Assembly (NCBI GenBank): GCA_016713135.1
Contig: JADJPR010000018.1
Location: forward strand, 62,001 to 126,000
Direction of reading: 5' to 3'
Origin: Rhodanobacteraceae bacterium
GTDB taxonomy: Bacteria > Pseudomonadota > Gammaproteobacteria > Xanthomonadales > SZUA-5
DNA length: 64,000 nucleotides
The stretch's first letter is position 1; every line of letters begins with the position of its first letter. The position numbers were made by a program, and so were the translations under genes. Of the stretch, positions 1 through 8,004 are shown piece after piece. The notes beneath the pieces are model-generated. The model saw only the letters and a list, made by a program, of their open reading frames with translations, made no database searches and was not told where the DNA came from.

Positions 1-1
1 C

Positions 2-187
2 ACCGTTGCCGCCGCGATCGCCGCCGCCAATTCGAACATCGAGAACGTCGAGTACCTCGATCGCGACGCCCACAGCGCCTCGCTGCTGTTCACCATCGAA
101 GTGCGCAACCGCGAGCACCTCGCCGAAGTCATGAAGCGCGTGCGCCGAGCGGATGTGGTGCTGGTGGTTCACCGGCAGCAGGTGTGA
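2..187 (+). CDS. spoT: SpoT/RelA (p)ppGpp synthetase-hydrolase, C-terminal ACT domain (5' end outside window)
   Basis: Only the last 61 codons are present, open from the window edge to TGA at 185-187. The residues (…NIENVEYLDRD…, then …EVMKRVRRADVVLVVHR) have the beta-alpha pattern of the ACT domain that closes RelA/SpoT proteins, which senses amino-acid status and regulates (p)ppGpp synthesis and hydrolysis. The assignment to spoT rather than relA rests on the next genes, ridA and recG, an order I know from xanthomonads. The catalytic domains are not in the window, so activity cannot be judged. Confidence 0.75.
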   Translation, partial: TVAAAIAAANSNIENVEYLDRDAHSASLLFTIEVRNREHLAEVMKRVRRADVVLVVHRQQV

Positions 188-193
188 GGAGAG

Positions 194-292
194 GGTTGTG
201 AGTTCTGGGTTGTGGGTTTTGGGCGGCAAAGGCGGGTAGACCGCGGCCTGCGTGCTCTGCCGCCCACAACCCACAACCCGGAACCCACAACC
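194..292. repeat. Intergenic inverted repeat of GGGTTGT-type 7-mers, copy 1
   Basis: The left arm (194-234) reads as runs of GGTTGTG/GGGTTGTG ending in GGGCGGCAAAG. The right arm (250-292) is its near-exact reverse complement, CTGCCGCCCACAACCC…. The roughly 35-bp arms enclose a short GC-rich spacer. It lies between spoT and ridA, genes in the same direction. Similar elements occur at 27616, 45187 and 53996. Confidence 0.85.
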
Positions 293-345
293 GGCCCTAG
301 ACTGCGACGAAGCCCACCCTCTTGCCGGGCATTTGAGGAACCCAC

Positions 346-729
346 ATGTCGCGCGCCATCATCCGCACCGACGCCGCACCCGCCGCCATCGGCACCTATT
401 CGCAGGCCATCCGGTTCGACCGCACGGTCTACCTGTCGGGCCAGATCCCGCTCGATCCGGCGACGATGCAGATGGACAACGCGACCATCGAGGCCGAAGT
501 CGACCGCGTGTTCCGCAATCTGCGCGCGGTCTGCGAGGCGGCGGGTGGCGGCCTGGCGGACATCGTCAAGCTCAACGTATTCCTGACCGACATGACCAAC
601 TTTCCGGTGGTCAACCAGATCATGGGCCAGTACTTCAGCGAGCCGTACCCGGCGCGCGCAGCGATTGGTGTGGCGCAATTGCCGCGCGGCGCGCGGGTGG
701 AGATGGACGCCATCCTCGTGCTGGGCTGA
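346..729 (+). CDS. ridA: RidA family enamine/imine deaminase
   Basis: This 127-residue protein matches the RidA/YjgF/UK114 family in length and motifs. RidA hydrolyses reactive enamine/imine intermediates, such as 2-aminoacrylate released by PLP enzymes, to ketoacids and so protects PLP enzymes in the cytosol. Visible family marks are GTYSQAI near residue 17, YLSGQIPLDP near 29, VVNQIMGQYF and the C-terminal YPARAAIGVAQLPRGARVEMDAI block, whose Arg binds the substrate carboxylate. ATG at 346 is the natural start. It sits between spoT and recG and its stop is only 4 bases before the recG GTG, so the two are probably co-transcribed. Confidence 0.95.
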   Translation: MSRAIIRTDAAPAAIGTYSQAIRFDRTVYLSGQIPLDPATMQMDNATIEAEVDRVFRNLRAVCEAAGGGLADIVKLNVFLTDMTNFPVVNQIMGQYFSEPYPARAAIGVAQLPRGARVEMDAILVLG

Positions 730-733
730 AGCG

Positions 734-2823
734 GTGATCGATGCCGCAGTCGATGCCTTTGCGGCGGCGGCTGCCGAGCCGCTGGCGAGCCTGCCTGGTC
801 TTGGAAAGTCGCTGATCGGCGACCTCAAGGAGGCCGGCTTCGAGACCCTGGGCGACCTCTGGTTCCACTTTCCCCTGCGCTTCGAGGATCGCACCGAGAT
901 CCTGCGCATTGGCGCCTTGCGGCCCGGCGCGCCCGCACAGTTCGTCGGCACGGTCGATCACTCCGAAGTCAGCTTCCGCCGGCGGCGCACCCTGCTGGTT
1001 TCGGTCAGCGACGGCAGCGGGCGCATCCTGCTGCGCTTCTTCCACTTCAAGCAGGCGCAGGCCGACCAGCTGAAGGCGGGCACGCGCGTACTGGTCTACG
1101 GCGATCCGCGGCCGGGAGGTTTCTCCCTCGAAATCGTGCATCCCCGCTACAAGGTGCTCGGCAAGGACGAGGAAGTCGCGCCGGAGGACAGCCTGCGGCC
1201 GGTGTATCCGAAGTCCGAAGGCCTCGGCAACGCGCGGCTGCAGCGGGCAGTCGAGCGCGCGCTGGAACGCTTGCCCGAGGGCGGCGATGGGGTGCTCGCG
1301 AGCTTGCTGCCGAAGGGCTGGCCGTCGCTGAGTGCCGGCGTGCGCAGCCTGCACCGTCCGCGCGACCGGCGGGAGCTGGAGGCGATCGCGAGCGGCGCGC
1401 ATCCGGCACGTACCCGCCTGGCCTTCGAGGAACTGCTGGCGCACCACCTCAGCATGCGCCTGGTGCGCGCGCGGGTCCGCCGCGAGCGCGCGCCGGTGCT
1501 GCGCGCCTCGGGACGGCTGCGGCGGCAACTGGTCGCCGCCCTGCCGTTCGCACTGACCGGCGCCCAGGCCCGCGTGCTCGCCGAGATCGACCAGGACCTC
1601 GCGCGCAGTGCGCCGATGCTGCGTCTGTTGCAGGGCGACGTCGGTTCGGGCAAGACCATCGTGGCGGCGCTGTCCGCACTGGCCGCGATCGAGAGCGGGA
1701 TGCAGGCGGCGGTGATGGCACCCACCGAGTTGCTCGCCGAGCAGCACCGGCGCAGCTTCGAGCGCTGGTTCGCACCACTCGGCATCGACGGCGTCTGGCT
1801 GTCTTCGCGGGTCAAGGGCAAGGGCGCGAGGACGCGCTCCGTCGCCTGGCCGAGGGTGCGCCGTGGGCGGTCGGCACGCACGCGCTGATGCAGGAGCAGG
1901 TGCAGTTCCGCGCGCTGGGCCTGGCCATCATCGACGAGCAGCACCGCTTCGGCGTCGATCAGCGCCTGGCGCTTGCACACAAGGGCCGGGTGGGTGAGCT
2001 GCGCCCACACCAGCTGGTGATGACCGCCACGCCGATCCCGCGCACGCTGGCGATGACCGAGTTCGCCGACCTGGATGCCTCGGTGATCGACGAGTTGCCG
2101 CCCGGACGCAAGCCGATTCAGACCGTCGCGGTCAGTCGCGTGCGTCGCGAGGAAGTGATCCAGCGCATCGCCGACGCCTGCGCCGCCGGGCGCCAGGCCT
2201 ATTGGGTTTGCACGCTGATCGAGGAGTCGGACGAGGTGGAGGCCGAGGCGGCCGAAAAGACTGCGGCCGACCTGACTGCGGCGCTGCCGCAACTGCGCAT
2301 CGGCCTGGTGCACGGGCGCCTGAAAGCGGCCGAACGGGCGGGCGTCATGCAAGCCTTCGCCGCCGGCGCAGTCGACCTGCTGGTGGCGACCACTGTGATC
2401 GAGGTGGGTGTGGACGTGCCCAACGCCAGCCTGATGATCATCGAGAATCCCGAGCGCCTGGGACTGGCGCAGCTGCACCAGTTGCGTGGGCGGGTCGGCC
2501 GCGGATCGGCCGAATCGAGCTGCGTACTGCTGTATCAGCCGCCGCTGTCGCAGACTGCGCGCCAGCGCCTGGCCGTGCTGCGCGAGACCACCGATGGCTT
2601 CGTCATTGCCGAGCGCGACCTCGAATTGCGCGGGCCAGGCGAGGTGCTCGGCACGCGCCAGACCGGCGAGGCGATGTTCCGCGTCGCCGACCTGTCGCGC
2701 GATGCCGGCTGGCTCGACCACGCGCGGGAACTGGCCGACCGCCTGCTGGCTTCTGACCACGCCGCTGCGGAGCAACTGGTGCGCCGCTGGGTTGGCTCGG
2801 CGGCGCGCTACGCCAAGGCCTGA
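734..2823 (+). pseudogene. recG: ATP-dependent DNA helicase RecG, one apparent frameshift
   Basis: RecG remodels stalled replication forks and branch-migrates Holliday junctions. The reading starts at GTG 734, four bases after the ridA stop, and shows the wedge domain, Walker A GDVGSGKT (about residue 300), MAPTELLAEQH, the DExH box IIDEQHRFGV, MTATPIPRT, and the motif V/VI block TTVIEVGVDVPNA…QLRGRVGRG. At about 1822-1829 the frame moves by one base: KGKG is followed in the next frame by EDALRRLAEGAPWAVGTHAL. This fits loss of one C from GGCCGC. Both halves are otherwise complete and full length together (about 695 residues). I infer a sequencing or assembly error rather than a decayed gene, since no other damage is visible. 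Confidence 0.9.
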
Positions 2824-2865
2824 ACCGCGCGAATACGTCGCGATGCTTCGCATCGATCGCACGCT

Positions 2866-2895
2866 TTGATCTGGCGTCGAATCGCGTGCTATGCT
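2866..2895 (+). promoter_or_regulatory. Possible sigma-70 promoter for rpmE
   Basis: A -35-like TTGATC at 2866-2871 and a -10-like TATGCT at 2890-2895 are 18 bases apart, 38 bases ahead of the rpmE ATG. Each box matches the consensus at four of six positions. I see no clear Zur operator palindrome. Confidence 0.4.
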
Positions 2896-2932
2896 CGCGG
2901 GCTAGCTGTGTGTCGCCAGGAGAGGCGTAGCC

Positions 2933-3178
2933 ATGAAGCCCGATATCCATCCGAAGTACTTCGAAGTCGTGTTCCAGGACGTGACCACCGACTTCGCGTT
3001 CCTGACGCGTTCGACCAAGAAGTCGAAGGAAACCATCAAGTGGACCGATGGTAACGAGTACCCGCTGATCAAGATCGACGTGTCGAGCAAGTCGCACCCG
3101 TTCTACACGGGCAAGCACAAGGCCATCGACACCGGCGGCCGCGTGGACAAGTTCCGCAAGCGCTACGGCCAGAAGTAA
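2933..3178 (+). CDS. rpmE2: 50S ribosomal protein L31, type B (zinc-free)
   Basis: This is an 81-residue basic protein with the L31 pattern IHPKY…V.F.D, then SSKSHPFYTGK and the C-terminal GGRVDKFRKRYG. The CxxC pairs that bind zinc in type A L31 are absent, and there is no cysteine at all. This makes it the type B (YkgM/YtiA-like) paralogue that in many bacteria replaces the zinc form under zinc limitation. ATG 2933 is preceded by AGGAG at 2919-2923. It is a single-gene unit with its own terminator. A type A copy, if any, lies outside the window, so this may be the only L31 rather than a stress form. Confidence 0.93.
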   Translation: MKPDIHPKYFEVVFQDVTTDFAFLTRSTKKSKETIKWTDGNEYPLIKIDVSSKSHPFYTGKHKAIDTGGRVDKFRKRYGQK

Positions 3179-3246
3179 GCGTTTCCTGGCTGCGGCTGCC
3201 GGAAACCGGCAACCTGCGCAGCCAGGCTGACGACAGCCTGATCCCG

Positions 3247-3283
3247 TCCCCTGGTGCCGCGAGGCACCGGGGCGGTTTTGTTT
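3247..3283 (+). terminator. Rho-independent terminator of rpmE
   Basis: The sequence forms a ten-base-pair GC-rich stem (CCCC[T]GGTGCC / GGCACCGGGG, one bulged T) with a GCGA loop, followed by CGGTTTTGTTT. It lies about 70 bases after the rpmE stop. Confidence 0.75.
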
Positions 3284-3499
3284 GCCGGCCGGGCTTGGGA
3301 TGGGCGGCTTGCGTGCGCTGGTCGGCGTGGAACGGTGGCGGCAACCATCGGCGGCGGGGATCAATAATTCGTCGCATGCGCATCGCCCCGTGCGCACGCG
3401 CGAGAGTGGCGATGGTAGTGTTAGCGGACCGACCCAGACCCCGGCGCCTGTGGTCGCCGTTTGCGGCGACAGCGACGTCGACCCGACCCGGAGCAGACC
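3284..3499 (+). other. gltA leader region, no recognised element
   Basis: These 216 bases between the rpmE terminator and gltA contain no convincing ORF, conserved RNA or clear promoter boxes. The gltA promoter must lie here. Confidence 0.4.
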
Positions 3500-4789
3500 A
3501 TGTCGAACACCGTTTCCATTACCGATGCGCGCACTGGAAAGACCGCGGAGATGCCGATCGTCTCTGGCGCAATGGGCGATCCGGCGGTCGACATCGGCAA
3601 GCTCAACAAGGAGCTCGGGCTGTTCACCTTCGACCCGGGATTCGTCTCGACCTGCTCGACCAAGAGCGCGATCACCTATATCGATGGCGACCAGGGCGTG
3701 CTGTTGTATCGCGGCTACCCGATCGAACAGCTGGCGCAGCACTCCAGCTTCCTTGAGGTGGCCTACCTGCTGATCAATGGCGACCTGCCGTCGCCGCAGC
3801 AGCACAAGGAGTTCGAGTACCACGTCACCAACCACACGATGATCCACGAGTCGCTCAAGCTGTTCATGAACGGCTTCCACTACAACGCGCATCCGATGGC
3901 GATGATGGTGGGCATCGCAGGTTCGCTCGCGGCCTTCTATCACGACTCGCTGGACCCGGAGAATCCGGCCCACCGCATGATCACGGCGATCCGCTTGATC
4001 GCGAAGATCCCGACGCTCGCCGCCGCCTGTTACAAGCATTCGGTCGGCCAGCCTTACGTCTACCCGAAGAACAACCTGGATTACTGCTCGCGCTTCCTCG
4101 ACATGATGTTCGGGGTGCCGGCCGAGCCCTACAAGGTCAACCCGATCGCCGCCAAGGCGCTCGACCTGCTGTTCATCTTGCACGCGGACCACGAGCAGAA
4201 CGCGTCCACCTCCACTGTCCGTCTGGTCGGCTCGACGGGCGCGAACCCGATCGCCTGCATCGCCGCCGGCATTGCCGCGCTGTGGGGACCGGCGCATGGC
4301 GGCGCCAACGAGGCAGTGCTGAAGCAGTTGAACGAGATCGGCGACAAGTCGCAGGTCGCCAAGGCGGTGGCGCGTGCGAAGGACAAGAACGACTCCTTCC
4401 GCCTGATGGGCTTCGGTCATCGCGTCTACAAGAACTTCGACCCGCGTGCCAAGATCATCCGCGAGATGTGCCACAAGGTGCTGAACGAACTCGGCATCCA
4501 CGACCCGCTGCTGGAAGTGGCTATGGCGCTGGAGGATGTGGCGCTCAAGGACGACTACTTCATCGAGCGCAAGCTGTACCCGAATGTCGATTTCTACTCG
4601 GGCATCATCTACAAGGCCCTGAACATCCCGGTCGAGATGTTCACTGTGATGTTTGCGATCGCGCGCACGGCGGGATGGATCGCCCACTGGCTGGAGCAGA
4701 ATGGTTCCGGCGACGTCAAGATCGGGCGTCCGCGGCAGATCTACGTCGGCGCCGGCGCACGCGACTACGTGCCGCTGGCGCAGCGCTGA
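3500..4789 (+). CDS. gltA: Citrate synthase (type II, hexameric class)
   Basis: This 429-residue enzyme condenses oxaloacetate and acetyl-CoA to citrate, the entry step of the TCA cycle. The catalytic triad can be placed: His in GPAHGGAN (about 265), His in LMGFGHRVYK (about 307) and Asp in PNVDFYSG (about 362), matching E. coli numbering almost exactly. The N-terminal beta region (SNTVSITDARTGK…) is typical of the Gram-negative NADH-sensitive class. ATG 3500 was chosen because it opens the conserved MSNT…; the frame is open 39 bases further upstream, but that part has no family similarity. It is convergent with a short gene on the minus strand, with an inverted repeat between them. Confidence 0.97.
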   Translation: MSNTVSITDARTGKTAEMPIVSGAMGDPAVDIGKLNKELGLFTFDPGFVSTCSTKSAITYIDGDQGVLLYRGYPIEQLAQHSSFLEVAYLLINGDLPSPQQHKEFEYHVTNHTMIHESLKLFMNGFHYNAHPMAMMVGIAGSLAAFYHDSLDPENPAHRMITAIRLIAKIPTLAAACYKHSVGQPYVYPKNNLDYCSRFLDMMFGVPAEPYKVNPIAAKALDLLFILHADHEQNASTSTVRLVGSTGANPIACIAAGIAALWGPAHGGANEAVLKQLNEIGDKSQVAKAVARAKDKNDSFRLMGFGHRVYKNFDPRAKIIREMCHKVLNELGIHDPLLEVAMALEDVALKDDYFIERKLYPNVDFYSGIIYKALNIPVEMFTVMFAIARTAGWIAHWLEQNGSGDVKIGRPRQIYVGAGARDYVPLAQR

Positions 4790-4798
4790 GCTGAAGCG

Positions 4799-4876
4799 GA
4801 TGTTGGTGTTGGTTGCGGGTGTTGGTTGAAATGCCGCTGGCGGCTTCTTCCAACACCAACAACCCACACCAACACC
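4799..4876. repeat. Intergenic inverted repeat built from GTTGGTGTTGG words
   Basis: The left arm 4799-4830 (runs of TGTTGGTGTTGG) is about 90 percent complementary to 4845-4876 (CCAACACCAACAACC…). The loop is about 14 bases. It lies between the convergent gltA and the gene at 4882, so it could serve as a bidirectional terminator. The architecture resembles the GGGTTGT elements, but the word differs. Confidence 0.75.
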
Positions 4877-4881
4877 GTCCC

Positions 4882-5295
4882 TCAGAGGTTCTCAAGCCAC
4901 CGCCGCACCGCCGCGAGCCCCACCCGTTTCGACGGCTCGGGCTCGTCGCCCACACGCAGGCGCTGGCGGAACTGCGCTTCGCTGAACACCAGGATAAGGA
5001 ATTCCTGCTCGCCCGCGAGGAAGCCGATGCCCGGCAACGGCTGCGCGCCCTCGCGCGGGATGTGCAGGCGCGTCTCGAAGGTGCGCGTGGGGATGCCGTG
5101 CACGGCCAGGGCGTGGTGTACTTCGTCGACATGCTCCGCGCGGACGTGCAGCACGACCGGCAGGCTCGGATCTGCGATTCCCGTGACCAGCGGTCCGGCC
5201 AGGCGTGGATCGAAAGGCTGCAGCAAGGTCATCGCTTGCAGCGCGCCATCCAGCTGGCGCCGCAAGACGGCGCCCGATGTCGGTCCAATCCCCAT
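4882..5295 (-). CDS. Conserved hypothetical protein, resembles the C-terminal part of a nucleotidyltransferase-like family
   Basis: This 137-residue frame starts 9 bases after the mrcA stop on the same strand, so it is probably translated from the same mRNA. From about residue 18 (ALQAMTLLQPFDPRLAGPLVTG, then …LHVRAEHVDEVHHALAVHGIP) it resembles, from memory, a family of about 200-residue proteobacterial proteins with a nucleotidyltransferase-like fold (pattern FxPxLxGxVLxG…GIP). Those proteins carry an N-terminal helical region absent here. The gene may be a short form or may have lost its 5' end where it meets mrcA. No catalytic motif is evident. The function is unknown. Confidence 0.6.
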   Translation of the reverse strand: MGIGPTSGAVLRRQLDGALQAMTLLQPFDPRLAGPLVTGIADPSLPVVLHVRAEHVDEVHHALAVHGIPTRTFETRLHIPREGAQPLPGIGFLAGEQEFLILVFSEAQFRQRLRVGDEPEPSKRVGLAAVRRWLENL

Positions 5296-5303
5296 CGCCG
5301 CGC

Positions 5304-7799
5304 TCAGAAGACCTCGTAGGGATCCTGCCGGCCGGTGCTGCTGGCGCTGCGGCCCAGGCGTTCAAGATCCTCGACGCGGAAGGTCTCCATGATCGCGTCC
5401 GGATCCGAGGCGGAGGTCAGCTGGCCGTTGCCGGCGTTGATGCGCGCCGTGGTGATGCCGGTGGGCATCGACGGCAGTTCCTCGGGAACATCCTTGAGTG
5501 CCGCTCCCATGAAACTGGTCCACATCGGAAGCGCGGACTTGGCCGCGAACTCGCCGTTCCCGAGGGTCGAAAAGTCGTCGAAGCCGACCCACGCCGTGGC
5601 GACCAGCGACTGATTGAAGCCCGAGAACCAGGCGTCGCGGTGTTCATTGGTGGTGCCGGTCTTGCCGGCCAGGTCGTTGCGACCCAGTTCCATCGCCTTG
5701 CGCCCGGTACCGCGCTTGACTACATCCATCAGCAACGAGGTGATCAGCCAGGCGTTGCGGGCATCGATCGCGCGTGGCGCCAGGCGCAGCGCGTCTGCGG
5801 TGCCTGCAGGGTCGGCAGGCGGCTCGGGGGGCGCCTCGGGGCCTGGCGTCGCTTCGATGGGGGCGACGGACTCCACAGCCGGGTCGAGCACGGCCGGTTC
5901 CAGGGCGAACTCTTCGGCAATGCGCTCCGGGCATTCAGCACAAGCACGCGCCGGATTGGCCTGGTAGACCACCTTGCCCTGGCTGTCCTCGATACGCTCG
6001 ATCAGGAAAGGATCGACCAGGAAGCCGCCGTTGGCGAACACCGCATAGCCGCGTGCCATCGTCAACGGCGGTGCCGACGCGGTGCCGAGAGCGATCGACA
6101 GGTTCTCCGGCAGGCGCTTGGGATCGAAGCCAAAGCGCTGGATGTACCCGCGCGCGTACCCGACGCCGATGGCATCCAGGACCCGGATCGACACCAGGTT
6201 CTTGGAACGCACCATCGCCTCGCGCAGCCGGATCGGACCCGAGAAGGTCTCGTTGTCGTTCTGCGGACGCCAGGCTTTCTCCACTCCAGGAATCTCGAAC
6301 ACGATCGGTGCGTCGTTGACGATGGAGGCTGGCGTGAATCCCTTCTCGAATGCCGCTGAATAGACGAAGGGCTTGAAGCTGGAGCCCGGGTTGCGCTCGC
6401 TCTGAGTGGCGCGATTGAACTTGCTGCGGCCGAAGCTGAAGCCCCCGACCAGCGCCCGGATGCCGCCGCTTTCCGGGTCGAGTGCGACCAGCGCAGCCTG
6501 GGCCGACGGAATCTGGGCGAGGCGCCAGCCTCCGTCTTCGAGCGCGCGCACGCGGATCACGTCGCCGGCCTTGATCACGTCGGCCAGGTTCTTCGGCGCA
6601 GGCCCGCGCTCGTCGGGAGAAACATAGCGGCGCGCCCACTGAGTCTGGGCGAAGGCGAGGGCGCCTTGGGTGCCGTCCTGCAGCAGCAGCGCCGCCTCGT
6701 CACCGGAAACCTGGGTCACCAGGGCCGGCAGCAGACCGCCGCTCGCGGACAGCCCCTTCAGCATGCGCAGCGCAGCCTCGGTATCGCCGTCGGCGCCGAT
6801 CTCGACATGCGCTTCCGGCCCGCGATAGCCGTGGCGTTCCTCGTAGTCCACCAGTGTCTGGCGCAGTGCGCTGTTGGCCGCAAGCTGCAGCGGGGAGTCG
6901 ACGCTGGTGTAGACCGAGTAGCCGCCAGTCAGGGCCTCCTCGCTGCCGAGCTGCTGCTCCGCTTCGAGTCGTGCCATCTCCGCGACATAGGGTGCTTCCA
7001 GTTCGATTGGCAGTTCGTGGATCTTCGCAACTTCGGGCGTGGACACTGCAGCCTGGTAAGCAGCCTCCTCGATGTAGCCCACTTCGCGCATGCGCAGCAG
7101 GACATAATTTCGCCGTTCGAGGGCGCGCTGCGGATTCTGGATCGGATTCAGGTCGGAGGGTGCCTTGGGCAGGCCTGCGATCATCGCCGCTTCCGCCAGG
7201 CTCAGCTCTGGCAGCGCCTTACCGTAGTAGACCTGCGCCGCCGCCGCCACGCCGTAAGCGCGCTGGCCGAGGAAGATCTTGTTGAGATACAGGCCGAGGA
7301 TCTCGTCCTTGTTCAGCTCGCGCTCGATCTTCAGCGCCAGCAGGATCTCCTTGAGCTTGCGCTCGAGGCGGCGCTCTGGCGTCAGGAAAAAGTTGCGCGC
7401 CAGCTGCATGGTGATCGTGCTGCCACCGGAACCGAACTCGCCGCCGGCGCGGATGAACTCCCAGCCGACCCGGGCCATCCCCTGGTAGTCGACCCCGGGA
7501 TGCTCGTAGAAGCGCTCGTCCTCGGTGGCAATGAAAGCCTGCTTCAGCACTTCGGGGACTTCGCCGATGGCTGCCGGGAAGCGCCTCGCCTCACCGAAGT
7601 TGGCGATCAGCCTGCCGTCACGGGAGTACACCTTGAGCGGCACTTGAAAACGCACGTCGCGCAGCGTGGCGACATCCGGCAGCTGCGGCGCGTAGTGGCG
7701 ATAGACCAGGTACACGGCGAGCGCACCGATCAGCGCGCCAGCAATGGAGAGGAGCGCCAGCCAGCGCAACAGACGTTTCCAGCGTTTGATCAAGGCCAA
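5304..7799 (-). CDS. mrcA: Penicillin-binding protein 1A, bifunctional glycosyltransferase/transpeptidase
   Basis: This 831-residue class A PBP polymerises and cross-links peptidoglycan in the periplasm. An N-terminal membrane anchor (residues 11-33) is followed by the GT51 domain with catalytic Glu in ATEDERFYEHPG (about 93) and GSGGSTITMQLARN. An OB-like insert comes next. The transpeptidase has SSFK (Ser near 471), SKN (near 531) and KTGTTN (near 713). A Pro/Ala/Glu-rich insert of about 40 residues (about 630-670) precedes the KTG motif. The gene diverges from pilM, the classical gammaproteobacterial arrangement. ATG 7799 gives a charged start before the anchor. Confidence 0.96.
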   Translation of the reverse strand: MALIKRWKRLLRWLALLSIAGALIGALAVYLVYRHYAPQLPDVATLRDVRFQVPLKVYSRDGRLIANFGEARRFPAAIGEVPEVLKQAFIATEDERFYEHPGVDYQGMARVGWEFIRAGGEFGSGGSTITMQLARNFFLTPERRLERKLKEILLALKIERELNKDEILGLYLNKIFLGQRAYGVAAAAQVYYGKALPELSLAEAAMIAGLPKAPSDLNPIQNPQRALERRNYVLLRMREVGYIEEAAYQAAVSTPEVAKIHELPIELEAPYVAEMARLEAEQQLGSEEALTGGYSVYTSVDSPLQLAANSALRQTLVDYEERHGYRGPEAHVEIGADGDTEAALRMLKGLSASGGLLPALVTQVSGDEAALLLQDGTQGALAFAQTQWARRYVSPDERGPAPKNLADVIKAGDVIRVRALEDGGWRLAQIPSAQAALVALDPESGGIRALVGGFSFGRSKFNRATQSERNPGSSFKPFVYSAAFEKGFTPASIVNDAPIVFEIPGVEKAWRPQNDNETFSGPIRLREAMVRSKNLVSIRVLDAIGVGYARGYIQRFGFDPKRLPENLSIALGTASAPPLTMARGYAVFANGGFLVDPFLIERIEDSQGKVVYQANPARACAECPERIAEEFALEPAVLDPAVESVAPIEATPGPEAPPEPPADPAGTADALRLAPRAIDARNAWLITSLLMDVVKRGTGRKAMELGRNDLAGKTGTTNEHRDAWFSGFNQSLVATAWVGFDDFSTLGNGEFAAKSALPMWTSFMGAALKDVPEELPSMPTGITTARINAGNGQLTSASDPDAIMETFRVEDLERLGRSASSTGRQDPYEVF

Positions 7800-7925
7800 G
7801 GTCCGGCATCGGGCAGGCGCGGGATTCTAGGGCACGCCGGAGGCCGGTGCAGGGCACCGTAGAGGCGATCGCGCCCGTGCCAGATCCGGCTGGATCAATG
7901 TGTGAGCGTTCCAACAAAGTTCATG

Positions 7926-7954
7926 TTGCCAAGCATTTAAGTTTCCGATCTAAT
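7926..7954 (+). promoter_or_regulatory. Sigma-70 promoter of the pilMNOPQ operon
   Basis: The -35 box TTGCCA (7926-7931) and the -10 box TCTAAT (7949-7954) each match the consensus at five of six positions with an ideal 17-base spacer. The expected transcript start is near 7961, 44 bases ahead of the pilM GTG. The local AT content is much higher than in the flanks. Confidence 0.65.
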
Positions 7955-8004
7955 GTAAAAGCACACGTATCGCTCGTAAGGGCTCGTCGGAAGGGGAAAA
8001 ATCC

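Noticed and set aside
734..2823. Programmed frameshifting in recG and the other broken genes
   Set aside because: No slippery heptamer with a downstream pseudoknot is apparent, and the same kind of break affects seven unrelated genes.
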